From Sphingomonadales bacterium (GTDB taxonomy: Bacteria > Pseudomonadota > Alphaproteobacteria > Sphingomonadales > Sphingomonadaceae): a stretch of DNA of 64,000 bases. The stretch lies in assembly GCA_017309275.1 (NCBI GenBank), contig JAFKLT010000046.1, positions 1-64,000 on the forward strand. The letters are read 5' to 3'. The first letter of the stretch is position 1, and every line of letters begins with the position of its first letter. Both the position numbers and the translations under genes were made by a program. Below the pieces are notes generated by a model, which saw only the letters and a program-made list of their open reading frames with translations, did no database searches and had not been told where the DNA came from. Of the stretch, positions 15,389-24,146 are shown one piece after another.

Positions 15389-18228
15389 TCGGCGGCTTCC
15401 GGAATGATGCGCCGGCTTTGCCGCGCATGTTCGGCATAATCCTCCTGCCAGTCCGACGGGCCGTTCGACAGGCCGACCTGGACCGCCGTGACCTTATATT
15501 CGGGGCAATTGGTCGCCCAGTCCGAATAGTCGGTGGTGATGACGTTCGCCTGAGTGTCGGGGTGGTGGAAGGTGGTGTAGACGACGCCGGGTGCGACGCG
15601 TTCGGTGATCAGTGCGCGCAGCGTGGTTTCGCCCGCCCGGCTGCGCAAGCTGACCCAGTCGCCGTCCTTGATCCCGCGATTCTCGGCATCGACGGGATGG
15701 ATTTCCAGCCGGTCTTCGGGATGCCAGGCGGTGTTCGCGGTGCGCCGCGTCTGTGCGCCGACGTTATAGTGGCTGAGGATGCGGCCGGTCGTGAGCAGGA
15801 GCGGGAAGCGGGGCCCGGTCTTTTCGTCGGTCGCGACATAGTCGGTGACGACGAACTTCCCCTTGCCGCGCACGAAGCCGTCGATGTGCATCGTCGGCGT
15901 GCCGTCGGGCGCGGCTTCGTTGGCGGGCCATTGCAGCGAGCCCTCCGCGTCCAGTCGGTCGTAGTGGACGCCCGCGAAGGTGGGGGTCAGCGCGGCGATC
16001 TCGTCCATGATCTCCGACGGGTGGCTGTACTTCCAGTCGAGGCCGAGCGCCTGCGCAAGCAGCTGCACGATCTCCCAGTCGGCATGGCCGTTGAGCGGCG
16101 CCATCACCTTGCGCACGCGCTGGATGCGGCGCTCGGCATTGGTGAAGGTGCCGTCCTTTTCGAGGAAGGTCGATCCGGGCAGGAAGACATGCGCGTAGTT
16201 CGCGGTTTCGTTCAGGAACAGGTCCTGCACGACGACGCATTCCATCGCGGCGAGGCCCGCCGCGACATGGTGCGTGTTGGGGTCGGACTGGAGGATATCC
16301 TCGCCCTGGATGAAGATGCCCTTGAATGTCCCGTCGGTCGCGGCGTCGAGCATGTTCGGGATGCGGAGGCCGGGTTCGCTGTCCAGCTTTACGCCCCATG
16401 CGCTTTCGAACATTGCGCGGGCGTCGTCGTCGGAGACGTGGCGATAACCGCTGAATTCGTGCGGAAAGCTGCCCATGTCGCACGCGCCCTGGACATTGTT
16501 CTGGCCGCGCAGCGGGTTCACGCCGACGCCCGGACGCCCGATGTTGCCGGTCGCCATCGCCAGATTGGCGATCGCCATGACGGTCGAGCTGCCCTGGCTA
16601 TGTTCGGTGACGCCGAGGCCGTAATAGATCGCGGCGTTGCCGCCGGTCGCATAGAGGCGCGCGGCGGCGCGGAGCTCTTCTGCGGGGACGCCGGTGAGCG
16701 GCGCGGTGGCTTCGGGCGAGCGGGCGGGCTCGGATACGAAATCGGCCCAGTCCTGAAACTCGTCCCAGTCGCAGCGGGCGCGGATGAAGGCCTCGTCGCA
16801 CAGCTTCTCGGTCACGATGACGTGCGCCATCGCGGTCAGCACCGCGACATTCGTGCCCGGACGCAGCGGCAGGTGATGGTCGGCCTCGACATGCGGCGAC
16901 CGGATCAGGTCGATGCGGCGGGGATCGACGACGATCAGCCGCGCGCCCTGACGCAGGCGCTTCTTCATCCGGCTCGCGAAAACCGGGTGGGCGTCGGTGG
17001 GGTTGGCGCCGATGACGAGCATGACGTCCGCCTGCATCACGCTGTCGAAATCCTGCGTCCCGGCAGAGGTGCCGAAGGTGGTCTTCAGCCCATAGCCCGT
17101 CGGCGAATGGCAGACGCGCGCGCAGGTATCGACGTTGTTGTTGCCGAAGCCCTGCCGGATCATCTTCTGGACCAGGAAGGTCTCTTCGTTGGTGCAGCGG
17201 CTGGAGGTGATGCCGCCGATCGCGCGCGCGCCGTACTGGTCCTGGATGCGGCGGAACTCGCGCGCGGTATGGGCGATCGCCTCGTCCCAGCTCACCTCGC
17301 GCCACGGCTGGTCGATGCTGGACCGGATCATCGGTTTCAGGATGCGGTCCTGGTGCTGCGCATAGCCCCAGGCGAAGCGGCCCTTGACGCAGCTATGCCC
17401 GCGGTTCGCCTTGCCCTCTTTCCAGGGGACCATCCGCACCAGCTCCTGCCCGCGCATCTCGGCGCGAAAGGTGCAGCCGACGCCGCAATAGGCGCAGGTG
17501 GTGACGACCGCGCGGTCGGGGGTGCCCGTCTCGACCACTTTTTTCTCGATCAGCGTCGCGGTCGGGCACGCCTGGACGCACGCGCCGCACGACACGCATT
17601 CGGACGACAGGAAATCCTGTCCCTGGCTGGGGGAAACCTTGGTATCGAAGCCGCGCCCCTCCATCGTCAGCGCGAACGTGCCCTGCACCTCGTCGCAGGC
17701 GCGCACGCAGCGCGAACAGGCGATGCATTTCGACGGATCGAAGTCGAAATAGGGGTTCGACTGGTCCTTTGGCTGCCCCATGTTGGTCGCACCGTCATAG
17801 CCGTAGCGCACGTCGCGCAGCCCGACCGCGCCGGCCTGATCCTGCAATTCGCAGTCGCCGTTGGCGGCGCAGGTCAGGCAGTCGAGCGGGTGGTCGGAGA
17901 TATAAAGCTCCATCACCCCGCGGCGCAGCTGCTTCAGCCGATCGGTCTGCGTGCGCACGACCATGCCCTCTGCGATCGGCGTCGTGCACGAAGCCGGATA
18001 GCCGGCGCGCCCCTCGATCTCGACAAGGCAAAGACGGCACGAACCGAAGCTTTCCAGATTGTCGCTGGCGCAAAGCTTCGGGATCGCGGTGCCGGTCAGC
18101 GAGGCCGCGCGCATGATCGACGTCCCCTCGGGCAGCGTGACCGCTTCGCCGTCGATCGTCAGCGTCACATTGCGCCCGGTCGCCAGCGCAGGCGGGGTGC
18201 CGTGATCGGTTTCGCGGGTAAAGGTCAT
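15385..18228 (-). CDS. fdsA: NAD-dependent formate dehydrogenase catalytic alpha subunit (FdsA)
   Basis: Molybdenum bis-MGD subunit that oxidises formate to CO2 in the cytoplasm; electrons run along its clusters to FdsB. Domains in order: [2Fe-2S] ferredoxin-like part with ESFGSCRLCLVE (about 55-75), a His-Cys [4Fe-4S] segment (SDHPLDCLTCAANGDCELQ), two ferredoxin [4Fe-4S] motifs (CIACSRCVRAC and CVSCGACVQAC), the CAYCGVGC cluster, and the molybdopterin domains. Cys373-His374 in CARVCHSPT is the metal ligand plus catalytic His; it is Cys, not selenocysteine. 947 residues, full length. Starts 4 bp after fdsB. Confidence 0.95.
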   Translation of the reverse strand: MTFTRETDHGTPPALATGRNVTLTIDGEAVTLPEGTSIMRAASLTGTAIPKLCASDNLESFGSCRLCLVEIEGRAGYPASCTTPIAEGMVVRTQTDRLKQLRRGVMELYISDHPLDCLTCAANGDCELQDQAGAVGLRDVRYGYDGATNMGQPKDQSNPYFDFDPSKCIACSRCVRACDEVQGTFALTMEGRGFDTKVSPSQGQDFLSSECVSCGACVQACPTATLIEKKVVETGTPDRAVVTTCAYCGVGCTFRAEMRGQELVRMVPWKEGKANRGHSCVKGRFAWGYAQHQDRILKPMIRSSIDQPWREVSWDEAIAHTAREFRRIQDQYGARAIGGITSSRCTNEETFLVQKMIRQGFGNNNVDTCARVCHSPTGYGLKTTFGTSAGTQDFDSVMQADVMLVIGANPTDAHPVFASRMKKRLRQGARLIVVDPRRIDLIRSPHVEADHHLPLRPGTNVAVLTAMAHVIVTEKLCDEAFIRARCDWDEFQDWADFVSEPARSPEATAPLTGVPAEELRAAARLYATGGNAAIYYGLGVTEHSQGSSTVMAIANLAMATGNIGRPGVGVNPLRGQNNVQGACDMGSFPHEFSGYRHVSDDDARAMFESAWGVKLDSEPGLRIPNMLDAATDGTFKGIFIQGEDILQSDPNTHHVAAGLAAMECVVVQDLFLNETANYAHVFLPGSTFLEKDGTFTNAERRIQRVRKVMAPLNGHADWEIVQLLAQALGLDWKYSHPSEIMDEIAALTPTFAGVHYDRLDAEGSLQWPANEAAPDGTPTMHIDGFVRGKGKFVVTDYVATDEKTGPRFPLLLTTGRILSHYNVGAQTRRTANTAWHPEDRLEIHPVDAENRGIKDGDWVSLRSRAGETTLRALITERVAPGVVYTTFHHPDTQANVITTDYSDWATNCPEYKVTAVQVGLSNGPSDWQEDYAEHARQSRRIIPEAAE

Positions 18229-18232
18229 CTGC

Positions 18233-19807
18233 TTACTCCGCCGCCTGCGGGATCGGCGCGGGCGCGCCGAAGTCTTCGGGAAAATGATCCAGCGCGCTCA
18301 GCACCGGATAGGGAGTGAAGCCGCCCAGCGCGCAGAGCGAGCCATATTTCATCGTGTCGCACAAATCGCGAAGCAGCGCGGTCTGCGCGCCGGGCGAAAC
18401 GTCGATGCGGTCGGGCGAGCGCGAATAGAGCGCCTTTTCCAGCGTGCCCGTGCGCGCCGTCGGCGGAGCGGGTTCGGGAATGCGCGCCGCGATGATCCGG
18501 TCCATGATTTCGACCCCGCGCGTCGATCCGATGCGGCAGGGCGTGCATTTCCCGCAGCTTTCGACCGCGCAGAATTCCATCGCGAACCGCGCCATATGCG
18601 CCATGTCGACGCTGTCGTCGAAGACGGTGATCCCGGCATGGCCGATCAGTCCGCCGGCCTGCGTGAAAGCCTCGTAATCGAAGGGCAGGTCGAACATCGA
18701 CGGCGGGAAATAGGCGCCGAGCGGCCCGCCGACCTGTACCGCACGCACGGGACGGCCGCTCGCGGTGCCGCCGCCGATGTCGTTCACCAGCTCGCCGAGC
18801 GTGATGCCGAAACCGACCTCGAACAGTCCGCCGTTCTTGACATTGCCCGCAAGCTGCACCGGCATCGTGCCGCGCGAGCGGCCGAAACCGACATCGGCAT
18901 AGGCCTCTGCCCCCGCCGACAGAATGAAGGGCACCGCCGCGAGGCTGAGCACATTGTTGATGACCGTCGGCCTGCCGAAGAGACCGGCCAGCGCGGGGAG
19001 CGGCGGCTTGGCGCGGACCTGCCCGCGCTTGCCCTCGATGCTGTCGAGCAGCGCCGTTTCCTCGCCGCAGACATAGGCGCCCGCCCCGACACGCACCTCA
19101 AGGGTGAAGGGCGCGATCCTTGCCGCCGACAGCTCGATCGCCTTGCGCATCGTTTCGACCGCGAAAGCATATTCGCTGCGGATATAGATATAGCCGTGGC
19201 CCGCCCCGACCGCGTGCGCGGCGATCGCCATGCCCTCGATCAGGCAGAAGGGGTCGCCTTCCATCAGCATGCGGTCGGCAAAGGTGCCGCTGTCGCCCTC
19301 GTCGGCGTTGCAGACGATATATTTCTCGGCGCCCGGCGCATCGAGGACGGTCTGCCACTTGATGCCCGTCGGGAAGCCGGCGCCGCCGCGCCCGCGAAGA
19401 CCGCTTGCCTTCACCGTGTCGACCACCGCCTGCGGATCGGCGCTTCGTGCGATGTCGAGCCCGGTCCAGCCGCCGTGTGCGGCATAGTCGGCCATGCTCA
19501 ACGGATCGACGATGCCGCACCGCGCGAAGGTGAAGCGCTGCTGCGCGGCGAAGAAGGGCAGGGCGGCGACGTCGCCCAGCCGGTTCGGATGTGCGCCGTC
19601 CAGCACCGTCCGAACCTCGTCCGCCGCGACGGGGCCATAGCCGATGCGGCCGTCGGCGGTTTCGACCTCGACGAGCGGCTCGATGCTGAACAATCCGCGC
19701 GAGCCGGTGCGAACCACCTCGCATCCGGCGTCGACGAACGCCTGTGCAACCTGATCGGCGCCGAGCGCGACCGAGGCCATGTCCGCACTGATGAAGACGC
19801 GCGTCAT
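18233..19807 (-). CDS. fdsB: Formate dehydrogenase beta subunit, FMN/NADH-binding (FdsB)
   Basis: NuoF-like subunit that passes electrons from formate to NAD+. The ATG at 19807 overlaps the fdsG stop by 4 bp and gives 524 residues; a longer upstream frame overlaps fdsG and is rejected. Seen: SGLRGRGGAGFPTGIKW (NAD/FMN loop), CNADEGDSGTFADR (FMN), GAYVCGEETAL, and the C-terminal cluster motif ESCGKCTPCRIGS. The N-terminal 110 residues form the thioredoxin-like fold typical of FdsB but without the four [2Fe-2S] cysteines. Confidence 0.94.
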   Translation of the reverse strand: MTRVFISADMASVALGADQVAQAFVDAGCEVVRTGSRGLFSIEPLVEVETADGRIGYGPVAADEVRTVLDGAHPNRLGDVAALPFFAAQQRFTFARCGIVDPLSMADYAAHGGWTGLDIARSADPQAVVDTVKASGLRGRGGAGFPTGIKWQTVLDAPGAEKYIVCNADEGDSGTFADRMLMEGDPFCLIEGMAIAAHAVGAGHGYIYIRSEYAFAVETMRKAIELSAARIAPFTLEVRVGAGAYVCGEETALLDSIEGKRGQVRAKPPLPALAGLFGRPTVINNVLSLAAVPFILSAGAEAYADVGFGRSRGTMPVQLAGNVKNGGLFEVGFGITLGELVNDIGGGTASGRPVRAVQVGGPLGAYFPPSMFDLPFDYEAFTQAGGLIGHAGITVFDDSVDMAHMARFAMEFCAVESCGKCTPCRIGSTRGVEIMDRIIAARIPEPAPPTARTGTLEKALYSRSPDRIDVSPGAQTALLRDLCDTMKYGSLCALGGFTPYPVLSALDHFPEDFGAPAPIPQAAE

Positions 19808-20271
19808 GCGGCGACGTCCGCCGCGATGCGGTCGAGCGCAGCGGTATCGATCCGCGCGATCGGCCGTCCGTCGACCAGCGCGTTGGGACCGATCGCGCAC
19901 AGCCCCAGGCAATAGACCGCCTCCAGGCTGACCTGGCCGTCGTGCCGCGTTTCGCCCATCGCGACGCCCAGCAATTCGGCGGCCGCGGCCTCGATCGCTG
20001 CGCCGCCGCGCGCCTGGCAGCTTTCGGCTCGGCACAGTTTCACCACATGGCGTCCGGCAGGCTTGCGGCGATAGTCATGATAGAAGGTCAGCACGCCGTG
20101 AACGTCGGCACGGCTGAGGTTCAGCGCCGACGCAATCTCCGCCACCATCGCGTCATCGATATATCCTATCGCGTCCTGCAGGTGATGGAGCAGGGGCAGC
20201 AAGCCGTTCCGTGCGCGCCCGTTGGACCGCAACCACTCCTCGACAAGCGCTTTTGCTTCATCCAACTTCAT
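19804..20271 (-). CDS. fdsG: Formate dehydrogenase gamma subunit (FdsG)
   Basis: NuoE-like [2Fe-2S] subunit, 155 residues. Cluster ligands appear as KLCRAESCQARGG and VYCLGLCAIGPN, the spacing of the thioredoxin-like ferredoxin family. The ATG at 20271 is chosen because a GGAAGAGG ribosome site lies ten bases upstream; a TTG three codons earlier (20280) would sit directly on that site. First gene of the fds operon. The 163 bp before it (to the AsnC gene at 20435) show no convincing Fnr box or promoter. Confidence 0.92.
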   Translation of the reverse strand: MKLDEAKALVEEWLRSNGRARNGLLPLLHHLQDAIGYIDDAMVAEIASALNLSRADVHGVLTFYHDYRRKPAGRHVVKLCRAESCQARGGAAIEAAAAELLGVAMGETRHDGQVSLEAVYCLGLCAIGPNALVDGRPIARIDTAALDRIAADVAA

Positions 20272-20434
20272 CGACGGCAATCCTCTTCCCGAGGATATAT
20301 TTGCTCCCGCGGCGGCCCGGGGTCAAATCGATCTACTTCATAGATGATAGAGAAAGTCTATTAAGGGCTTCGGTCAGGGCGCGGATCGACGGCGCTCATC
20401 TGCAGGATTTCCGGTGGCCGGAGCCGATGCCGGG

Positions 20435-20950
20435 CTAGGGTGTGTCCGAGTGAACGACCCCGCCGTGCCAGCTCCGGAACTCATGCTCGCTGGTGTCGAC
20501 GATGAATTCGTGCCGATGCGCCGGATATTTGTTGACCTGTCGGAAGGTGACGCGCGCTACGCCCGGAATGCGATAGATATCCTCGATCGTCGCCGTCATC
20601 GCGCGCTGATCCTTGGCGTACATATGGGCGAGGAGATTATATGTGCCGGTCTTCATCGCGCAGCCGGAACAGCGATCCATTCCCGCAATCGCCTTGTAAG
20701 CGGTGCCCAGATGGGCAGGATGGACCTCGACATATATCCAGCCGAAGACCTGCATGTTCGTTGCCGCGACATCGATGAGCAATCCATATGTGATCAGGCC
20801 GGAATCGGTCAGCCGTTTCAGCCGCTTGCGAATGGCAGCTTCGGAAAGATCGAGGTGGCGGCCGATCGCGCGATTGCTTGCGCGCCCGTCGTCGTGGAGC
20901 ATGTCGATGATCTGACGATCGATCGCGTCGGGGACGTAGCTGTTGCTCAT
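20435..20950 (-). CDS. Lrp/AsnC-family transcriptional regulator (second of a pair)
   Basis: 171-residue Lrp/AsnC regulator starting at the ATG at 20950, which overlaps the preceding regulator stop by 4 bp. N-terminal AsnC HTH (DAIDRQIIDMLHDDGRASNR, then LSEAAIRKRLKRL), then the alpha-beta RAM ligand-binding domain. These proteins sense amino acids or other small ligands. The gene lies upstream of, and on the same strand as, fdsG, so read-through into fds is possible. Ligand and targets cannot be read from the sequence. It is only distantly similar to its partner, so not a recent duplicate. Confidence 0.87.
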   Translation of the reverse strand: MSNSYVPDAIDRQIIDMLHDDGRASNRAIGRHLDLSEAAIRKRLKRLTDSGLITYGLLIDVAATNMQVFGWIYVEVHPAHLGTAYKAIAGMDRCSGCAMKTGTYNLLAHMYAKDQRAMTATIEDIYRIPGVARVTFRQVNKYPAHRHEFIVDTSEHEFRSWHGGVVHSDTP

Positions 20951-21408
20951 AGCGACGCGATCCCTTGCTTGATGCACGCTTCACCGATCGACACGTCGGC
21001 CGCGATCGCATCGACGCCGGGGATGATTCCGATCCGCTTTTCGACCAGCTCGCGAAGGTCGGCGGCACTCCGGGCGAAGACCATCACCTGAAGGAAGGGG
21101 TTTTCGAAGAAGAGCGAGATGGAGAAGACAGTCTCGATCGAGCTGATCTCGCCGGCGATCCGCTCGGCGTCGGCGAAGGCGCAGCTCACGTCGATCCAGC
21201 CGAGCACGCCATAGCCGGCCTTCACGATATTCTGCTGCACCGACAGCTTGATCACCTTGTCGCGGATGAGCGCGTCGACGCGGACCGATATCGTGCTTTC
21301 CGCGACGCCGAGCTGGGCGGCGATGTCGCGATTCGACGTCTGCGGCGCTCGGGCGAGCATCGCGATGATTTGTCGATCGACCGAGTCCAGCCGTCTCTTT
21401 GAGCCCAT
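20947..21408 (-). CDS. Lrp/AsnC-family transcriptional regulator (first of a pair)
   Basis: 153-residue Lrp/AsnC regulator. HTH: RLDSVDRQIIAMLARAPQ, then VAESTISVRVDAL; a RAM domain follows. Divergent from the TonB receptor at 21668 across a 259-bp gap and translationally coupled to the second regulator. Two unlike Lrp proteins made together could form mixed oligomers. The divergent receptor gene is the natural first target; fds is a second candidate. Confidence 0.86.
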   Translation of the reverse strand: MGSKRRLDSVDRQIIAMLARAPQTSNRDIAAQLGVAESTISVRVDALIRDKVIKLSVQQNIVKAGYGVLGWIDVSCAFADAERIAGEISSIETVFSISLFFENPFLQVMVFARSAADLRELVEKRIGIIPGVDAIAADVSIGEACIKQGIASL

Positions 21409-21544
21409 AGTCCCCGTTCCCGCGTCATCACTCGATGCGCCATGCCTTGCCGAGCCATGCTGCTAACACCGCCGCAACTCAAGCATTTTCGTGCAATTGT
21501 CGTGTAATGAACGCAAATATCGAAAGATGCGTCCCAAAAATGCA

Positions 21545-21573
21545 TTGACAGGTTCGCAAACATCGAGAAACAT
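21545..21573 (+). promoter_or_regulatory. Possible promoter for the TonB receptor at 21668
   Basis: TTGACA at 21545 followed after 17 bp by AAACAT, a weak -10. The surrounding 259-bp gap is richer in A/T than the genes beside it and carries short repeats (GTGCAATTGTCGTGTAATG) that could suit Lrp binding. Low confidence. Confidence 0.3.
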
Positions 21574-21667
21574 GTCTCCCAACAAAGGCTCAAAATGAGC
21601 ATCGGCCGCAATGGGAGTGGCCAACGAAGTCGCCGAAGCGCGACGATCGATGGGAGAGGAACCGGCT

Positions 21668-24082
21668 ATGAATCGGAATGTATCGCGTCGTCTCAAATAT
21701 CTGCTTGCCGGTAGCATGCTGCCGCTGTGCCTTGCCTGTCCTGCCACGGCGAGCGCGCAGCCAGGGGATGCGGGGGCCGAGGCGCCCGCGGAGGAAGCGG
21801 GCTCGTCGATCAATGCGGCCGACGGCGATATCGTCGTCACCGCACGCCGGCGCGAGGAGGGGCTGAGCCGGACGCCGGTGGCCGTCGCCGTGCTGACCAG
21901 CGACGCGCTGCAAACGCGCAGCATCAATTCCGAGGCGGACCTGCAGACCGCGACGCCCGGCCTGATCGTGCGCTCGACGCAGGGCAGCAGCCAGTTCAAC
22001 TATGCGATCCGCGGCCAGTCGATCGACGCGTTCAGCGTGTCGCAGCCGGGCGTGCTGACCTATGTCAACGAGTTCCAGACCAACGCGCTGAGCGCGGGCT
22101 CGCTCTATGATCTGAGTTCGGTTCAGGTGCTCAAGGGCCCGCAAGGGACGTTGTTCGGTCGCAACACGACGGGCGGCGCGGTTCTGTTTTCGACCGCGGC
22201 TCCCGAATTCGATGCGTTCAAGGGGTTCGCCCGCGGCCGCGTCGGCAATCTGGGCGCGTGGCAGGGCGAGGGGATGCTGAACGTGCCGCTGGGCGACAGC
22301 GCCGGCCTTCGCGTCGCGGGACAGGTCGATCAGCGCAAGGGGTTCGTTCGCAATCTCGTCAACGGCGACCGGCTCGCGAACGTCGATCGCTGGTCGGTGC
22401 GCGCGTCGCTGAGCTTTGAGATCGGAGACTCGATTGAGTCGAAGTTCGTCGCCGAATATGGCCGTTCGAAAGGCAATGGCGACCCGATCCTCGCCTATTC
22501 GGCGAACGCGCCGGGATCGGTCGGCCCGAACGGGCAGGCGCTCGCCGCGACCGTTCCGACCTTTTACAGTCCCATCCTGGATACGCTTGCGGGGCCGGGC
22601 GCCTATGCCGCGCTGATGGCCGCCTATCCCGGCACTCCGGCGGGAGGGTATCTGGACTATGTCGGTCTTCAGCGGTCGCTCGGCACGCGCGCGACCTATC
22701 TTGATGGCCCCACCGGTCTCAACGCGAGGAACGGATACATCATCAACACGACGTCGATCGATGTTTCCGACAGCGCGCAGATCAAGAATATCGTCGGCTA
22801 TTCCTATAACCGCAATTTCTCGCTGTTCGATCAGGACGGCAGCCCGTTTCCCTTTTACGAATATGTGCAGACGCGGAACCGGGTGAAGTCTTTCTCCGAG
22901 GAATTGCAGCTGTCGGGCGAGGCGTTCGACAATCGTCTTTCCTATATCCTGGGCGTCTATTATTCGAACGAGAAGCGCACCAGCGGCCAGACGTTCCGTT
23001 ACTTCAATCTGGGGCCGGCCGCGAACCCTGTGCTGGGCCCGGTCTTCGGCGGCAGCCTGCCGCTCGGCAACCGGCTGGAGGGCGATTTCGATATCTCGAG
23101 TATCGGCGGCTTCGCGCAGGCCTCGTTCAAGTTCACCGATACGCTGAGCATGACGGGCGGCTTCCGATACACCCAGGAAAAGAACCGGTTCACCGAAGTG
23201 TCGGGCTTTGCGCCCTTCTATCCGGCAGGCGTCGTCGAGAAGCGCAAGGACAGCGAACCGAGCTGGACAATCGGCCTCGAGTATCAGGCGACCCCGACGC
23301 TGTTCTTTTACGGCACCTATCGCGGCAGCTGGCGCGGCGGGGGCTTCAACTACAACGCACCGCCGGTGAATGCGCCGGCTGAGCTCGGCGGCAACAGCTT
23401 CGATCCCGAGAAGATCGAGGACATCGAATTCGGCGCCAAGTTCAACGGCCACCTCGGCAGCGTCCGGACCCGCGCCAATCTTGCAGTCTACAAGAGCTGG
23501 GTCGATGGCATTCAGCGCATCGCCTATCTGACCTTTCCCGATGTCGGGCCGGGCGGTGCGACGGTCAACGCCGACGGTGCGACATTCCAAGGCGTCGAGT
23601 TCGACGCCGAATTCACCGTCGCGCCGGGCGTCGTGATCGGCGGGTCGTTCAACCATACCGATCCGAAATATCGCGGCGACACGCAGCAGACGCTGTTCGG
23701 CACCTTCATCGATTTCACGACCTTTGCCGACGTCACCAAATATTCGGGCAGCGGCTATATCGACGTCACCGCGCCGCTTGCGGGCGATATCGGCGAACTG
23801 CGCGCGCGCCTGGATATCTATGCGCAATCGTCGCTCTATTTTTCCAACTATGGCCAAAGCGGCGCACCGGGGACGAAGCTTCCCTCCTATGAGCTGGTGA
23901 ACGCGCGCATCGGGCTGGGCGATATCGGCGGGTCGGGGATTTCTGCCGCCTTCTTTGCGAAGAATATCTTCGACAAGGAATATTTCGTCGGCGGAATCGG
24001 CCTGGGCACCGCGGGCGGTTACAACCTCGCCGTGCCCGGCGAGCCGCGCACCTACGGCATCGACATCAGCTTCCGTTTCTAG
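21668..24082 (+). CDS. TonB-dependent outer-membrane receptor
   Basis: Outer-membrane active transporter, 804 residues, powered by TonB-ExbBD. The ATG at 21668 follows GAGAGGA and starts a signal peptide cleaved near Ala30-Gln31. TonB box DIVVTA at 54-59, plug domain with VQVLKGPQGTLFGRNTTGGAV, and a 22-strand barrel ending in FRF. This is the receptor group common beside sphingomonad catabolic genes, where substrates are often aromatic, terpenoid or steroid-like rather than iron chelates. A strong terminator follows, then a BVMO gene, so import of the BVMO substrate is the best guess. Confidence 0.9.
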   Translation: MNRNVSRRLKYLLAGSMLPLCLACPATASAQPGDAGAEAPAEEAGSSINAADGDIVVTARRREEGLSRTPVAVAVLTSDALQTRSINSEADLQTATPGLIVRSTQGSSQFNYAIRGQSIDAFSVSQPGVLTYVNEFQTNALSAGSLYDLSSVQVLKGPQGTLFGRNTTGGAVLFSTAAPEFDAFKGFARGRVGNLGAWQGEGMLNVPLGDSAGLRVAGQVDQRKGFVRNLVNGDRLANVDRWSVRASLSFEIGDSIESKFVAEYGRSKGNGDPILAYSANAPGSVGPNGQALAATVPTFYSPILDTLAGPGAYAALMAAYPGTPAGGYLDYVGLQRSLGTRATYLDGPTGLNARNGYIINTTSIDVSDSAQIKNIVGYSYNRNFSLFDQDGSPFPFYEYVQTRNRVKSFSEELQLSGEAFDNRLSYILGVYYSNEKRTSGQTFRYFNLGPAANPVLGPVFGGSLPLGNRLEGDFDISSIGGFAQASFKFTDTLSMTGGFRYTQEKNRFTEVSGFAPFYPAGVVEKRKDSEPSWTIGLEYQATPTLFFYGTYRGSWRGGGFNYNAPPVNAPAELGGNSFDPEKIEDIEFGAKFNGHLGSVRTRANLAVYKSWVDGIQRIAYLTFPDVGPGGATVNADGATFQGVEFDAEFTVAPGVVIGGSFNHTDPKYRGDTQQTLFGTFIDFTTFADVTKYSGSGYIDVTAPLAGDIGELRARLDIYAQSSLYFSNYGQSGAPGTKLPSYELVNARIGLGDIGGSGISAAFFAKNIFDKEYFVGGIGLGTAGGYNLAVPGEPRTYGIDISFRF

Positions 24083-24092
24083 GGCCTCCTCT

Positions 24093-24125
24093 GTCCCGGC
24101 CGCGTGGCCGGCCGGGACGTTTTTT
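24093..24125 (+). terminator. Rho-independent terminator after the TonB receptor
   Basis: Nine-bp stem GTCCCGGCC/GGCCGGGAC (24093-24101 with 24110-24118), eight-base loop, then a run of six T (24120-24125). It ends 21 bp before the BVMO start. Confidence 0.88.
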
Positions 24126-24146
24126 CGAGCGCCGGAGTCAGATCAC

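Noticed and set aside
15034..18318. Open frame of over 1000 codons on the plus strand opposite fdsA
   Set aside because: Same shadow effect; fdsA has complete cluster and molybdenum motifs, and this frame has none.
21590..23857. Long minus-strand frame opposite the first TonB receptor
   Set aside because: No ribosome site, no family pattern, and composition typical of an antisense shadow. Similar frames opposite the BVMOs, sulfatase and autotransporter were dropped for the same reason.
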